This document shows, in pieces, positions 32,893 through 41,026 of a stretch of DNA of 64,000 nucleotides. Made by a program: the position numbers and the translations under genes. Numbering within the stretch: position 1 is the stretch's first letter; every line of letters begins with the position of its first letter. Origin of the DNA: Aristaeella lactis. GTDB lineage: Bacteria > Bacillota > Clostridia > Christensenellales > Aristaeellaceae. The stretch covers positions 62,001-126,000 of the forward strand of contig NZ_CP069421.1 in assembly GCF_018118585.1 (NCBI RefSeq), in the 5' to 3' direction. The notes under the pieces are model-generated. The model was not told where the DNA came from, made no database searches, and was given only the letters and a program-made list of their open reading frames with translations.

Positions 32893-34197
32893 ATGAAAAG
32901 AATCGGGAAGTTTCTCTCTTCCATGCCTTTTGCGATCACGCTGCTTGTTTTGCTTGCCGGAGCGTGCGCACTGAGCTCGACAATCCCGCAGGGAGCAACC
33001 TGGGAACAGTATGCCGCACAATACGGTGAACGGATTGCCGGATGGATCCTGGGACTGCGGCTGGATGACGCTTTTCACAGCTGGTGGTTTATCGGGTTGA
33101 GCGCCTTTCTGTGCCTGAATCTCCTGTGCTGCAACCTGATCCGGCTGCCTTCGCTGCTGAAGAGGATCAAGGCATTCGGAGATCCGGAAAAGATGACAGC
33201 TGCCAAAGCGAACGCCGAAGCGAAGGGAACAGGAGATCCGCACCAGGTGTTTACCACACTGCGGATGAGAAAACCGGTGAACAGGGAAACCGGTACCGGC
33301 CGGGAACTGCTCTTTTCTGCCGGGAACAAGGCCGGATTCTGGGGCGCATGGATCTGCCACCTGGGGATCCTGCTGCTGATCCTCGGATTTGCCCTGGGTC
33401 AGATGACCGCGGAAAACTATACGGTATACGCACTTCCGGGACAGACAAAACCGCTGGATAACACAGGTCTCACGGTGCGGGTGGACGATTTCCGGACAGA
33501 ACGGACAGAAAACGGAACGGTTCAGCAGTATACAGCGATGCTGACTGTCGCGGATCCGGAAGCACATACGGTTGAAAGCGGATCCGCCAGCGTGAACGCT
33601 CCGGCCGGTCTCTTCGGTTATAAATTCTTCCAGAATTCAGTTGGCTGGGGCGCTGATGTGACGGTACTGAAGAACGGTGAAGTGCTTCAGGAGGATTCCC
33701 TGTGTGCCGGTGAATACATTCCGGTGAAGGACAAGCAGGAACTGGTGGTTTACCTCCAGGCCTTCTATCCGGATTATGTTCAGATGGCGGGAATGAGCCC
33801 GATGACCGCTTCAGAAGAACTGAACAATCCGGCATATCTGTACAGGATCTATTACAGGGGAGAACTTCTTGGCATGAATGTCCTGATGCCCGGGGAAGAA
33901 GTGACTATCGATGAGTATACGGTGCGTTTTGATAATCCCCGGAATTATACGCTTCTGGCAGTCAAACGGGACCGGTTTACCTTCCTGGTGCTGCTGGGAG
34001 GCCTGATCACTCTGGCCGGACTTATTTTGGCTTTCTGGATGCAGCCCCGCGCTGTGTGGGCGGTCAGGGAGGAAACAGGCTGGCATATTTACGGAACGAA
34101 CAGGAAAGGCGGGGCGCTGTTCCGGGAAGAGTTCAGCAAAGCAGCCTCCGCGGCGGGATTTATTACTGAAGACACAGACAGGGGAGGAATTGATTGA
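32893..34197 (+). CDS. resB: Cytochrome c biogenesis protein ResB/Ccs1
   Basis: About 434 residues from ATG 32893. TM helices near 8-28, about 65-90, about 155-175 and about 380-400, with a large outside domain between the third and fourth. Family blocks: FLSSMPFAITLLVLLA, STIPQG, WWFIGLSAFLCLNLLCC, GFWGAWICHLGILLLILG, GLFGYKFFQNS. System II cytochrome c maturation: ResB and CcsA move heme across the membrane and attach it to CxxCH. The only c-type cytochrome visible here is the pentaheme protein just upstream. The ribosome site is weak and in-frame ATGs at 32854 and 32878 are alternatives. The stop overlaps ccsA (TGATG). Confidence 0.9.
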   Translation: MKRIGKFLSSMPFAITLLVLLAGACALSSTIPQGATWEQYAAQYGERIAGWILGLRLDDAFHSWWFIGLSAFLCLNLLCCNLIRLPSLLKRIKAFGDPEKMTAAKANAEAKGTGDPHQVFTTLRMRKPVNRETGTGRELLFSAGNKAGFWGAWICHLGILLLILGFALGQMTAENYTVYALPGQTKPLDNTGLTVRVDDFRTERTENGTVQQYTAMLTVADPEAHTVESGSASVNAPAGLFGYKFFQNSVGWGADVTVLKNGEVLQEDSLCAGEYIPVKDKQELVVYLQAFYPDYVQMAGMSPMTASEELNNPAYLYRIYYRGELLGMNVLMPGEEVTIDEYTVRFDNPRNYTLLAVKRDRFTFLVLLGGLITLAGLILAFWMQPRAVWAVREETGWHIYGTNRKGGALFREEFSKAASAAGFITEDTDRGGID

Positions 34198-35012
34198 TGC
34201 TGCAGGCAGAAAACACGCTGTTTACGATCGTGGTTATTGGATACTTTGTGCTGACAATCCTGAATTTTGTTTTTGTGGCACTGAAAAAGGAAAAACTGGC
34301 TTCCGCAGCGTTCTTCCTGCAGGCAGGATTGCTTGTGCTTCATACGGCGGCTCTTGTTCTCAGGGGAATCGGCGCGGGACGCTGGCCGATGACAAACCAG
34401 TATGAGTTTGCGACCAGCTTTGCCTGGGCATTATGCCTGGTGAGCCTGATCTTTATCCGGAAGTACCATTTTCCGGTACTGGGTGCTTTTTCCTCTCCTC
34501 TGATCCTGCTGATGATCGGTTATGCTGCCATGCAAAGCAGGGAGGTAAGGGATCTGATGCCTTCCCTGCGTTCCAGTTGGCTGGCTTTTCATGTATCCAC
34601 TGCGATTATTGGCTACGGAGCATTTGGCGTGGCGTTTGTCCTGTCCCTGATATTCCTGTTCCGCGGGAAAATGAAGGAAGACAGTTTCTGGGGGCAGCAT
34701 ATTCCGAAGCCTGAGAAGGTGGACCTGATCAGCTACAGAAGCGTATGCCTCGGCATGCTGTTCCTGTCCCTGACCATCCTGACTGGTGCTATCTGGGCTG
34801 AACAGGCCTGGGGCAGCTACTGGTCCTGGGATCCAAAGGAGACCTGGTCGCTGGTAACCTGGATCATTTACGCGGTGTACCTGCATCTGCGGCTGCGCAG
34901 GGGCTGGAAGGGGAAGACAGCTGCCTGGTTTGCCGTGATTGGATTTATCTGCGTCATCTTTACCTATATCGGTGTGAATACATTCCTGCCGGGAATTCAC
35001 AGTTATGCGTAA
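34197..35012 (+). CDS. ccsA: Cytochrome c biogenesis protein CcsA/ResC
   Basis: A 271-residue protein with eight TM helices. The heme-handling WWD region reads WGSYWSWDPKETWSLVTW (about 203-220), with conserved flanking residues TNQYE and a late HSYA. It is the heme-lyase half of the ResB-ResC pair. ATG 34197 follows GGGGAGG at 34181-34187; its A is the last base of the resB stop. NrfA's CxxCK heme normally needs a dedicated lyase in enterobacteria (NrfEFG) or a special CcsA in epsilonproteobacteria. Only this one CcsA is seen, so it may serve both CxxCH and CxxCK. Last gene of the rnf-nrfA unit. Confidence 0.93.
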   Translation: MLQAENTLFTIVVIGYFVLTILNFVFVALKKEKLASAAFFLQAGLLVLHTAALVLRGIGAGRWPMTNQYEFATSFAWALCLVSLIFIRKYHFPVLGAFSSPLILLMIGYAAMQSREVRDLMPSLRSSWLAFHVSTAIIGYGAFGVAFVLSLIFLFRGKMKEDSFWGQHIPKPEKVDLISYRSVCLGMLFLSLTILTGAIWAEQAWGSYWSWDPKETWSLVTWIIYAVYLHLRLRRGWKGKTAAWFAVIGFICVIFTYIGVNTFLPGIHSYA

Positions 35013-35018
35013 GTCAAT

Positions 35019-35046
35019 AAACAATGGATAATGCATAATGAATCCG
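35019..35046. repeat. AT-rich dispersed repeat fragment
   Basis: AATGGATAATGCATAATGAAT-like words directly after ccsA, related to the other intergenic repeats. Confidence 0.4.
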
Positions 35047-35102
35047 CCGCGCGAGAGAGAGAACAGGGCTGTTTTACATATCTGGAAAAGTGAGGGCTTC
35101 TT

Positions 35103-36155
35103 ATGAGTTTTGTGAACATGAAGATCACAGCGTCCACGCCGGGTATTCGCCTGATGGGCAGGATGGATCCCGCACAGGATCCTTTAGCCATGGACTGGAC
35201 CGGAAGCGGCATAGAGTTCCGGTTCAGGGGAACGGACGCCTGGGCAAAGCTTGAGGCGCCGGCTGCGGCACCTATTATGTGGATGATTGTACTGGCGGAC
35301 GGACAACCGGTTACCCGTTTCCCTGTGGAACCGGGAATCCGCATGTACCCGCTGCTGCTGGGCCTGGAAGCGGAACAGGAGCGGACTGTGACCCTGATGA
35401 AAGAAACCCAGTGCATGCCGGACAGTCCCGCATCCACGGTGCTGCTTCACAGCCTGAGGATTGACGGGGAACTGACGGAACTGCCGAAGCGGGATCTGAA
35501 AATCGAGTTTATCGGCGACAGCCTGACCAGCGGGGAAGGCGCACTGGCTGCCAGGGACAACATGGAATGGGTGACCCCCTGGTTCACCGCCCGTGGGAAC
35601 TATTCCTGGTATGCCTGCGAGGCACTGAACGCGGAGCGGAGCATCCTTTCCCAGAGCGGCTGGGGTGTCTGCTGGGACTGGCAGCACACGGAAGCCAATA
35701 ATCTGTATGAGGCTTATGAATACACCGTGGGTGTACTGCACGGGCCGGATGCGGAAGCGCGGGGATGCCGGAAACTGTGGGATTTCAGTTCCTGGCAGCC
35801 GGATATTGTCTGCATCCGCCTGCTGACAAACGACAACAACGGAATGAACGAGAAGCAGTCCTTTGAGAAGGATCGGGAGACGGTCATACGCGGCGCGGCG
35901 GACATGATCCGGAAGGCGCGGAAATACAACCCCGGGGCGAAGATTGTGTGGATCCTGCCAGGCACGGACTGCCATCCGGAACTGGCCGCAGAGGCTGTGA
36001 AACAGGTGCAGGCTGAGGGTATGAAGGATGTCTGCTCCTTTGTACTCCCGGACTACGGCCCGGAAGATATGGGAGCCCGGTGGCATCCGAACGCGGAATA
36101 CAACCGGAGGGCAGGGAAGCTGCTGGGAGAGTTCCTGAAACAAATTCAGAATTAA
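35103..36155 (+). CDS. SGNH/GDSL esterase, CE2-like
   Basis: A 350-residue protein without a signal peptide. N-terminal jelly-roll-like domain (about 1-130), then an SGNH hydrolase domain with FIGDSLTSGEG (nucleophile Ser about 142), an asparagine-containing LTNDNNG block and the catalytic RWHPNAEYNRRAG near residue 325. This order matches carbohydrate esterase family 2 (acetyl-xylan or oligosaccharide deacetylases). Role: removal of acetyl groups from plant-sugar oligomers, here probably inside the cell. That suits the GH10 xylanase at 46.4 kb. TGAGGG precedes the ATG. Its last codons run into an AT-rich dispersed repeat. Confidence 0.85.
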   Translation: MSFVNMKITASTPGIRLMGRMDPAQDPLAMDWTGSGIEFRFRGTDAWAKLEAPAAAPIMWMIVLADGQPVTRFPVEPGIRMYPLLLGLEAEQERTVTLMKETQCMPDSPASTVLLHSLRIDGELTELPKRDLKIEFIGDSLTSGEGALAARDNMEWVTPWFTARGNYSWYACEALNAERSILSQSGWGVCWDWQHTEANNLYEAYEYTVGVLHGPDAEARGCRKLWDFSSWQPDIVCIRLLTNDNNGMNEKQSFEKDRETVIRGAADMIRKARKYNPGAKIVWILPGTDCHPELAAEAVKQVQAEGMKDVCSFVLPDYGPEDMGARWHPNAEYNRRAGKLLGEFLKQIQN

Positions 36156-36179
36156 GAATTCAGAATTCAGAATTAATGG
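36141..36179. repeat. AT-rich dispersed repeat (AATTCAGAATT units)
   Basis: Tandem AATTCAGAATT / AAGAATTCAG units. The stop codon of the esterase gene (36153-36155) lies inside the repeat. The rest of the gap to 36256 has a small palindrome GCATTCCGGTTTCGGAATGC. Confidence 0.65.
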
Positions 36180-36255
36180 AAGAATCCACCGGAAAACGTT
36201 TCTCTTTCAGCATTCCGGTTTCGGAATGCTGTTCGGTATTTTTCCTGTACCTTCG

Positions 36256-36284
36256 TTGACTCTCAACAGTCAGAAACCTATAAT
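36256..36284 (+). promoter_or_regulatory. Promoter of the 2-oxoacid oxidoreductase operon
   Basis: TTGACT at 36256-36261, 17-base spacer, perfect TATAAT at 36279-36284; start codon at 36316. Confidence 0.8.
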
Positions 36285-36315
36285 AGGCTTAATCATTTTT
36301 AAGGAGGCGGAAGTC

Positions 36316-36519
36316 ATGGCCAAACTGACCATCGACCGTGAGACCTGCAAGGGCTGCGGCCTCTGCGCCGATGTCTGTCCCAAGCATCTGCTTGCCCTGA
36401 GCAAGGAGATCAACACCAAAGGTTATCATCCCATCGGAATTACGGACCAGGGAGCCTGCATCGGCTGCGCGTTCTGCGCACGGATGTGCCCGGATGCCGT
36501 AATCAAGGTAGAAAAATAA
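36316..36519 (+). CDS. 2-oxoacid:ferredoxin oxidoreductase, ferredoxin-like subunit
   Basis: A 67-residue protein with two [4Fe-4S] motifs: CKGCGLCADVCP (about 11-22) and CIGCAFCARMCP (about 47-58). It is the delta subunit of the VOR/KOR type and passes electrons from the TPP centre to free ferredoxin. ATG 36316 follows AAGGAGG. First of four genes (delta-alpha-beta-gamma) with 0-16 base gaps. Reduced ferredoxin made here is a plausible fuel for the Rnf complex encoded upstream. Confidence 0.92.
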   Translation: MAKLTIDRETCKGCGLCADVCPKHLLALSKEINTKGYHPIGITDQGACIGCAFCARMCPDAVIKVEK

Positions 36520-36535
36520 AGGAGGAAGCGAGTCC

Positions 36536-37612
36536 ATGGGTGAAAAAATGCTCATGAAGGGGAATGAAGCCATCGCCGAAGCCGCGATCCAGGCAGGATG
36601 CCGCTTCTTCTTCGGCTATCCCATTACCCCCCAGAACCAGATCCCGGAATACATGTCCAAGCGGCTGCCCAAGATGGAAGGCGGCTGTTTCCTGCAGGCG
36701 GAAAGTGAAGTTGCCGCCATCAATATGGTATACGGCGCTGCCGGTGCCGGCGCGAGGGTTATGACATCCTCCTCCAGCCCGGGAATCTCCCTGAAGCAGG
36801 AAGGCATCAGCTATATCGTCGGCGCGGAACTGCCCTGCGTTATCGTGAACATGGTGCGCGGAGGCCCCGGACTGGGATCCATCCAGCCTGCCCAGAGCGA
36901 CTACTATCAGTCCACCCGCGGCGGCGGACACGGCGATTACCGCATGCTGGTGCTGGCACCCTCTTCCGTACAGGAAGCGGTAGAGCTGACCCAGGAAGCT
37001 TTTGACCTGGCTGACAAGTACCGGAACCCTGTGCTGATCATGGGTGACGGTCTGATCGGCCAGATGATGGAGCCTGTGGAAATGCCGGAACGCAAGGAAC
37101 GGACCGACCTGCCCGCAAAGACCTGGGCAGCCACCGGCTGGACTCCCGACTGCGGCCGCGAACGGGCGATCATCAATTCCCTGTACATCGATCCCGCTGT
37201 GCTGGAAAAGCATGTGAACAAGCTGTACGCCAAGTACGCTGTGATGGAAGAGCAGGAATGCCGCTGGCAGGAAGAAATGACCGAGGACGCGGACTATGTG
37301 ATCGTAGCCTACGGCACCACTGCCCGTATTGCCCGCAGCGCCATGCGCAAGCTGCGCGAAGAAGGCATCAAGGCCGGCCTGATCCGTCCCATCACCCTGT
37401 GGCCCTTCCCGGCGGCTCCCATCGCGAAGGCTGCTGAGCACGCGAAGGCTTTCCTGACCGTGGAAATGAGCATGGGCCAGATGGTGGACGACGTGAAGCT
37501 GGCTGTGGACGGCAAAAAGCCCGTACACTTCTTTGGCCGCACCGGCGGTATTGTGCCGACGGTCCGGGAGATCATCACCCAGGTGGAAGAACTTGCGAAA
37601 GGGGGCAAATGA
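36536..37612 (+). CDS. vorB: 2-oxoacid:ferredoxin oxidoreductase, alpha subunit (VorB/KorA-like)
   Basis: A 358-residue alpha subunit. N-terminal pyrimidine-binding domain with [20 protein letters not shown] and PITPQNQ, then [34 protein letters not shown], and a C-terminal transketolase-like domain ([24 protein letters not shown]). The pattern resembles VorB annotations (branched-chain 2-oxoacids), but 2-oxoglutarate or pyruvate cannot be excluded by sequence alone. GGAGGAAG precedes the ATG. The stop overlaps the beta-subunit ATG. Confidence 0.93.
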   Translation: MGEKMLMKGNEAIAEAAIQAGCRFFFGYPITPQNQIPEYMSKRLPKMEGGCFLQAESEVAAINMVYGAAGAGARVMTSSSSPGISLKQEGISYIVGAELPCVIVNMVRGGPGLGSIQPAQSDYYQSTRGGGHGDYRMLVLAPSSVQEAVELTQEAFDLADKYRNPVLIMGDGLIGQMMEPVEMPERKERTDLPAKTWAATGWTPDCGRERAIINSLYIDPAVLEKHVNKLYAKYAVMEEQECRWQEEMTEDADYVIVAYGTTARIARSAMRKLREEGIKAGLIRPITLWPFPAAPIAKAAEHAKAFLTVEMSMGQMVDDVKLAVDGKKPVHFFGRTGGIVPTVREIITQVEELAKGGK

Positions 37613-38352
37613 GCATGGCTGTTGTATATGAAAAAACAAAGCTGCTGACAGACAAGCCGCTGCATTACTGCCCCGGCTGCACACACGGCATTATTCACCG
37701 CCTGGTGGCGGAAGCCATTGACGAACTGGGCATCCAGGGAAAGACCATCGGTATCGCGCCGGTTGGCTGCGCCGTGTTTGCCTATGACTATTTCAACTGT
37801 GACATGATGGAAGCTGCCCACGGCCGTGCTCCGGCGGTGGCGACCGGCTGCAAGCGGGTGAATCCGAACAATATCGTTTTCACCTACCAGGGCGACGGCG
37901 ACCTGGCCTCCATCGGCGCGGCGGAGATCACCCATGCGGCGACCCGCGGTGAGAACATCACGGTTATCTTTGTGAACAACGCCATTTACGGCATGACCGG
38001 CGGCCAGATGGCTCCCACGACCCTGCCCGGACAGGTGACCACCACCTCTCCCTACGGCCGGGATCCCAAACTGTGCGGCTATCCCATCCGGGTCAGCGAA
38101 ATGCTGGCAACCCTGGACGGACCGGCTTATATTTCCCGGGTGTCCGTGCACGACGTGAAGCACATCATGGAAGCGAAGAAGGCCATCAAAAAGGCTTTCG
38201 AAATGCAGATTGCCGGCAAGGGCTTCTCGCTGGTTGAAGTGCTGTCCGCCTGCCCCACCAACTGGGGCATGACTCCCCAGGAAGCGCTTAAGTGGGTGGA
38301 AAGCAACATGATTCCCCAGTATCCGCTGGGTGTGAAAAAGGAGGTTGAGTGA
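37609..38352 (+). CDS. 2-oxoacid:ferredoxin oxidoreductase, beta (TPP-binding) subunit
   Basis: A 247-residue subunit. [12 protein letters not shown] near the N-terminus, the thiamine diphosphate motif [12 protein letters not shown] followed by [14 protein letters not shown], and CPTNWGMTP near the end. Catalyses oxidative decarboxylation of a 2-oxoacid to an acyl-CoA with the other three subunits. Start ATG 37609 overlaps the alpha stop; an ATG six bases later is possible. No iron-sulfur cysteine set of its own, as usual for the four-subunit form. Confidence 0.93.
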   Translation: MSMAVVYEKTKLLTDKPLHYCPGCTHGIIHRLVAEAIDELGIQGKTIGIAPVGCAVFAYDYFNCDMMEAAHGRAPAVATGCKRVNPNNIVFTYQGDGDLASIGAAEITHAATRGENITVIFVNNAIYGMTGGQMAPTTLPGQVTTTSPYGRDPKLCGYPIRVSEMLATLDGPAYISRVSVHDVKHIMEAKKAIKKAFEMQIAGKGFSLVEVLSACPTNWGMTPQEALKWVESNMIPQYPLGVKKEVE

Positions 38353-38355
38353 TCC

Positions 38356-38892
38356 ATGGAAGCTCAATTCCTCATTGCCGGATTCGGCGGACAGGGCGTG
38401 CTGCTGATCGGCCAGCTGCTTGCCAAGGCTGCCATGCATGAAGGGATGAACGTCTCCTGGATGCCGTCCTACGGCCCGGAGATGCGCGGCGGCGAAGCCA
38501 ACTGCGCTGTGGTTATTTCCGATGAACCCATCGGTTCCCCGCTGGTGACGGAAATCCCGATCGCTGTTATCATGAATAAGCCCAGCATGATCAAGTTCAC
38601 TCCCGCTATGGAAAAGGGCGGCATCATGCTGTATAACTCCTCCCTGATCGATATCACCCCGGACCGGGACGATATCACCGCGATCCCCGTGGACTGCAAC
38701 GGTATCGCGGAACAACTGGGGAACAGCCGTACCGCCAACATGGTTATGCTCGGTGCGATCATCGCCAAAACCGGCGTGATCAGCATCGATTCCGCCATGG
38801 AAGCCCTGAAAGCCACCTTTGGACCGAAGAAGGAACATCTGCTGCCTATCAACCGGCAGGCGATGGAGAAAGGCGCGGAAGCGGTCAAATAA
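38356..38892 (+). CDS. 2-oxoacid:ferredoxin oxidoreductase, gamma subunit
   Basis: A 178-residue subunit starting with the typical FLIAGFGGQGVLLIGQLLA and followed by SYGPEMRGGEANCAVVIS and a NSRTANMVMLGA block. It completes the delta-alpha-beta-gamma set. GGAGG at 38340-38344 precedes ATG 38356. A terminator follows the stop. Confidence 0.93.
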   Translation: MEAQFLIAGFGGQGVLLIGQLLAKAAMHEGMNVSWMPSYGPEMRGGEANCAVVISDEPIGSPLVTEIPIAVIMNKPSMIKFTPAMEKGGIMLYNSSLIDITPDRDDITAIPVDCNGIAEQLGNSRTANMVMLGAIIAKTGVISIDSAMEALKATFGPKKEHLLPINRQAMEKGAEAVK

Positions 38893-38904
38893 ACCCTGTA
38901 AAGC

Positions 38905-38936
38905 AACAGCCCGCGGCGTTCAGCCGCGGGCTGTTA
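38905..38936. terminator. Bidirectional terminator
   Basis: AACAGCCCGCGG / CCGCGGGCTGTT hairpin between the convergent gamma-subunit gene and psuG. Confidence 0.85.
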
Positions 38937-38950
38937 TTCTGTTCTGACGC

Positions 38951-39871
38951 TTATTTGCACAGCGCAGCAGCGACCTGCGCGCCGAGCCTTGCATTGTTGT
39001 AAACCAGCTGGATGTTCGCCTTCAGGGAATCACCGCCGGTCAGCTTCTGGATCTTGTCCAGAAGGTAGGGAGTCGTTTGCTTGCCATGGATGCCGAGACG
39101 TTCACATTCGGCAATGGCTTCATTGATATTGGCGTTGATGTAGTCAGGATCCATGGAATATTCTTCAGGAATCGGGTTTGTGACCAGCATACCGCCCTGC
39201 AGGCCGCATTCCAGCTTGACCCGGAAAGCTTCCGCAATCTCTTTGGGCGTGTCGAGACGGTAATCCACTTTGAAACCGGAAGAGCGGGTGTAGAAGGCAG
39301 GAAGCTCTTCGGTTCCGTAGCCGATCACCGGCACACCATGGGTCTCAAGATATTCCAGAGTCAGGCCCAGGTCCAGGATGCTCTTGGCACCGGCACAGAT
39401 GACCATCACAGGGGTCTGTGCCAGTTCTTCCAGATCGGCAGAGATATCCATGGTGGTTTCGGCTCCGCGATGGACACCGCCGATGCCGCCGGTGGCGAAG
39501 ACACGGATGCCTGCCAGTGCGGCGCCGATCATGGTAGTGGTTACGGTGGTGGCACCGTCCTCACCGCGCATCAGCAGTACGGGCAGATCGCGGCGGCTGG
39601 CCTTGGTCACCGCCAGGCCCTTTTTGCCCAGGTATTCGATCTGTTCCGGCGTGCAGCCGACAGTGATCTTTCCCTGGATAATGGCAATGGTGGCGGGCAC
39701 AGCACCGTTTTCACGGATGATCTTTTCCACGTTCAGCGCGGTCTCCACATTCTGGGGATAGGGCATGCCGTGGGAGATGATGGTGGATTCCAGGGCCACA
39801 ACGGGTTTGTTGGCGGCCAGGGCTTCCTGCACCTCAGGGGAGACGGAAAGGTATTTGCTCAGGTTATTCAT
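38951..39871 (-). CDS. psuG: Pseudouridine-5'-phosphate glycosidase
   Basis: A 306-residue enzyme, usual length. Conserved blocks: PVVALESTIISHGMPYP (with Glu28), VTKASRRDLP, GATTVTTTMIGA, FATGGIGGVHRG, CAGAKSILDLGLTLEYLET and the late NPIPEEYSMD. Reaction: pseudouridine 5'-phosphate plus water to uracil and ribose 5-phosphate. AAAGGAG precedes the ATG. It lies 63 bases after psuK in the same direction, forming the PsuK-PsuG route for salvage of pseudouridine from RNA breakdown. Confidence 0.95.
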   Translation of the reverse strand: MNNLSKYLSVSPEVQEALAANKPVVALESTIISHGMPYPQNVETALNVEKIIRENGAVPATIAIIQGKITVGCTPEQIEYLGKKGLAVTKASRRDLPVLLMRGEDGATTVTTTMIGAALAGIRVFATGGIGGVHRGAETTMDISADLEELAQTPVMVICAGAKSILDLGLTLEYLETHGVPVIGYGTEELPAFYTRSSGFKVDYRLDTPKEIAEAFRVKLECGLQGGMLVTNPIPEEYSMDPDYINANINEAIAECERLGIHGKQTTPYLLDKIQKLTGGDSLKANIQLVYNNARLGAQVAAALCK

Positions 39872-39934
39872 GATGACACTCCTTTTTTATCGTGTCCCTC
39901 CGCTGTGTCAGGGCGGAAGGAATGTCTGATGTGA

Positions 39935-40924
39935 TCACATCTGGAAACTCAGTTTCAGGTCAATGGCTTCCGGGGAAAGACGGGGGCTGACCGCGGAAGA
40001 ATCCTCGGCACAGATGGCGGCGGCAGCCAGGGCGCGCCTTGCTCCTTCCATGGTATTCAGGCCGGTCAGGTAGGCATCGGCGGCGGCGGCCACAAAGGCA
40101 TCTCCGCAGCCGGTGGTGTTGACAATGACTCCCGGAATACAGGGGAGAAGCGCTCCGCCATCCCGCATGTCATCCGCCCAGACGCCCCGGTCTCCCAGAG
40201 ACAGATAAACCCGGCGTACACCCAGACGGTGCAGCGCATCCGCCGCACGGCTCAGGTTCAGGTCACCCTGGATGGTCATGCCGGTCAGCAGTTCCGCTTC
40301 CGGAATGTTGGGCTTGAGCAGGGTCAGGCGGGACAGCAGCGGCCTGAGCCTGGATGCTTTGGAAACGGAAACCGGATCCGCAGCTATGGGAACGGTAATG
40401 TTTTTCGCGATCCACGCAAGGGTTTCCTCCGGCAGGTTTGCGTCTGCGACAACCATGGCCCCATGGTTCAGAACCGGCAGGAGAGGCTCCAGTTTTGCGG
40501 GGGTCAGTTCGTCACAGATGTCCATGTCGGAAACAGCCGCGTTCAGGTCTCCGTTCTGTTCATTGACGCACAGGTAGACAGAGGTCCGGCCGGCGGGTTC
40601 AATGAAACTGTACTGCAGGTCGATCCCGACATTCAGGCAGTGCTCGCGGATCACGCTGGCATAAGGATCATCACCCATAATGGTGATCAGGGAAACCGGC
40701 CTGCCCAGCAGGCGAAGGTTTTCCGCAATGTTACGGCCGACACCGCCCGGTGAAAGCATGACCCGGCCGGGATTGGAATCTCCCGGACGGAGCGGACCGG
40801 CAGGCGTGCCGGACATATCCATATTCACCGCACCGATGACATAGACAGGACTGTCGGTGCGCAGCAGGGTGCGGTCAAAGATGGATCTTTCCCTGTGCGG
40901 AACAGGGGATGTGAACAGGTTCAA
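39935..40924 (-). CDS. psuK: PfkB-family kinase, probable pseudouridine kinase
   Basis: A 329-residue PfkB sugar/nucleoside kinase: VIGAVNMDMSGTP, the first signature GGVGRNIAENLRLLG, and the second signature with catalytic Asp, NTTGCGDAFVAAA (about 268-280). Its neighbour psuG identifies the substrate as pseudouridine. It begins with TTG 40924, supported by GGAGGG at about the right distance. The start lies about 100 bases after gpmI on the same strand, so read-through from gpmI is possible past a weak hairpin at about 40994-41018. Confidence 0.88.
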   Translation of the reverse strand: MNLFTSPVPHRERSIFDRTLLRTDSPVYVIGAVNMDMSGTPAGPLRPGDSNPGRVMLSPGGVGRNIAENLRLLGRPVSLITIMGDDPYASVIREHCLNVGIDLQYSFIEPAGRTSVYLCVNEQNGDLNAAVSDMDICDELTPAKLEPLLPVLNHGAMVVADANLPEETLAWIAKNITVPIAADPVSVSKASRLRPLLSRLTLLKPNIPEAELLTGMTIQGDLNLSRAADALHRLGVRRVYLSLGDRGVWADDMRDGGALLPCIPGVIVNTTGCGDAFVAAAADAYLTGLNTMEGARRALAAAAICAEDSSAVSPRLSPEAIDLKLSFQM

Positions 40925-41026
40925 TGGATTCCCTCCCCGGTGACAGATTGTGTATGATGCAGAACAGGTCCAAGGGTTCGGGATGACAGACAGACAGCCG
41001 GGCGATGAGCCCGGCTGCCTTTTATG

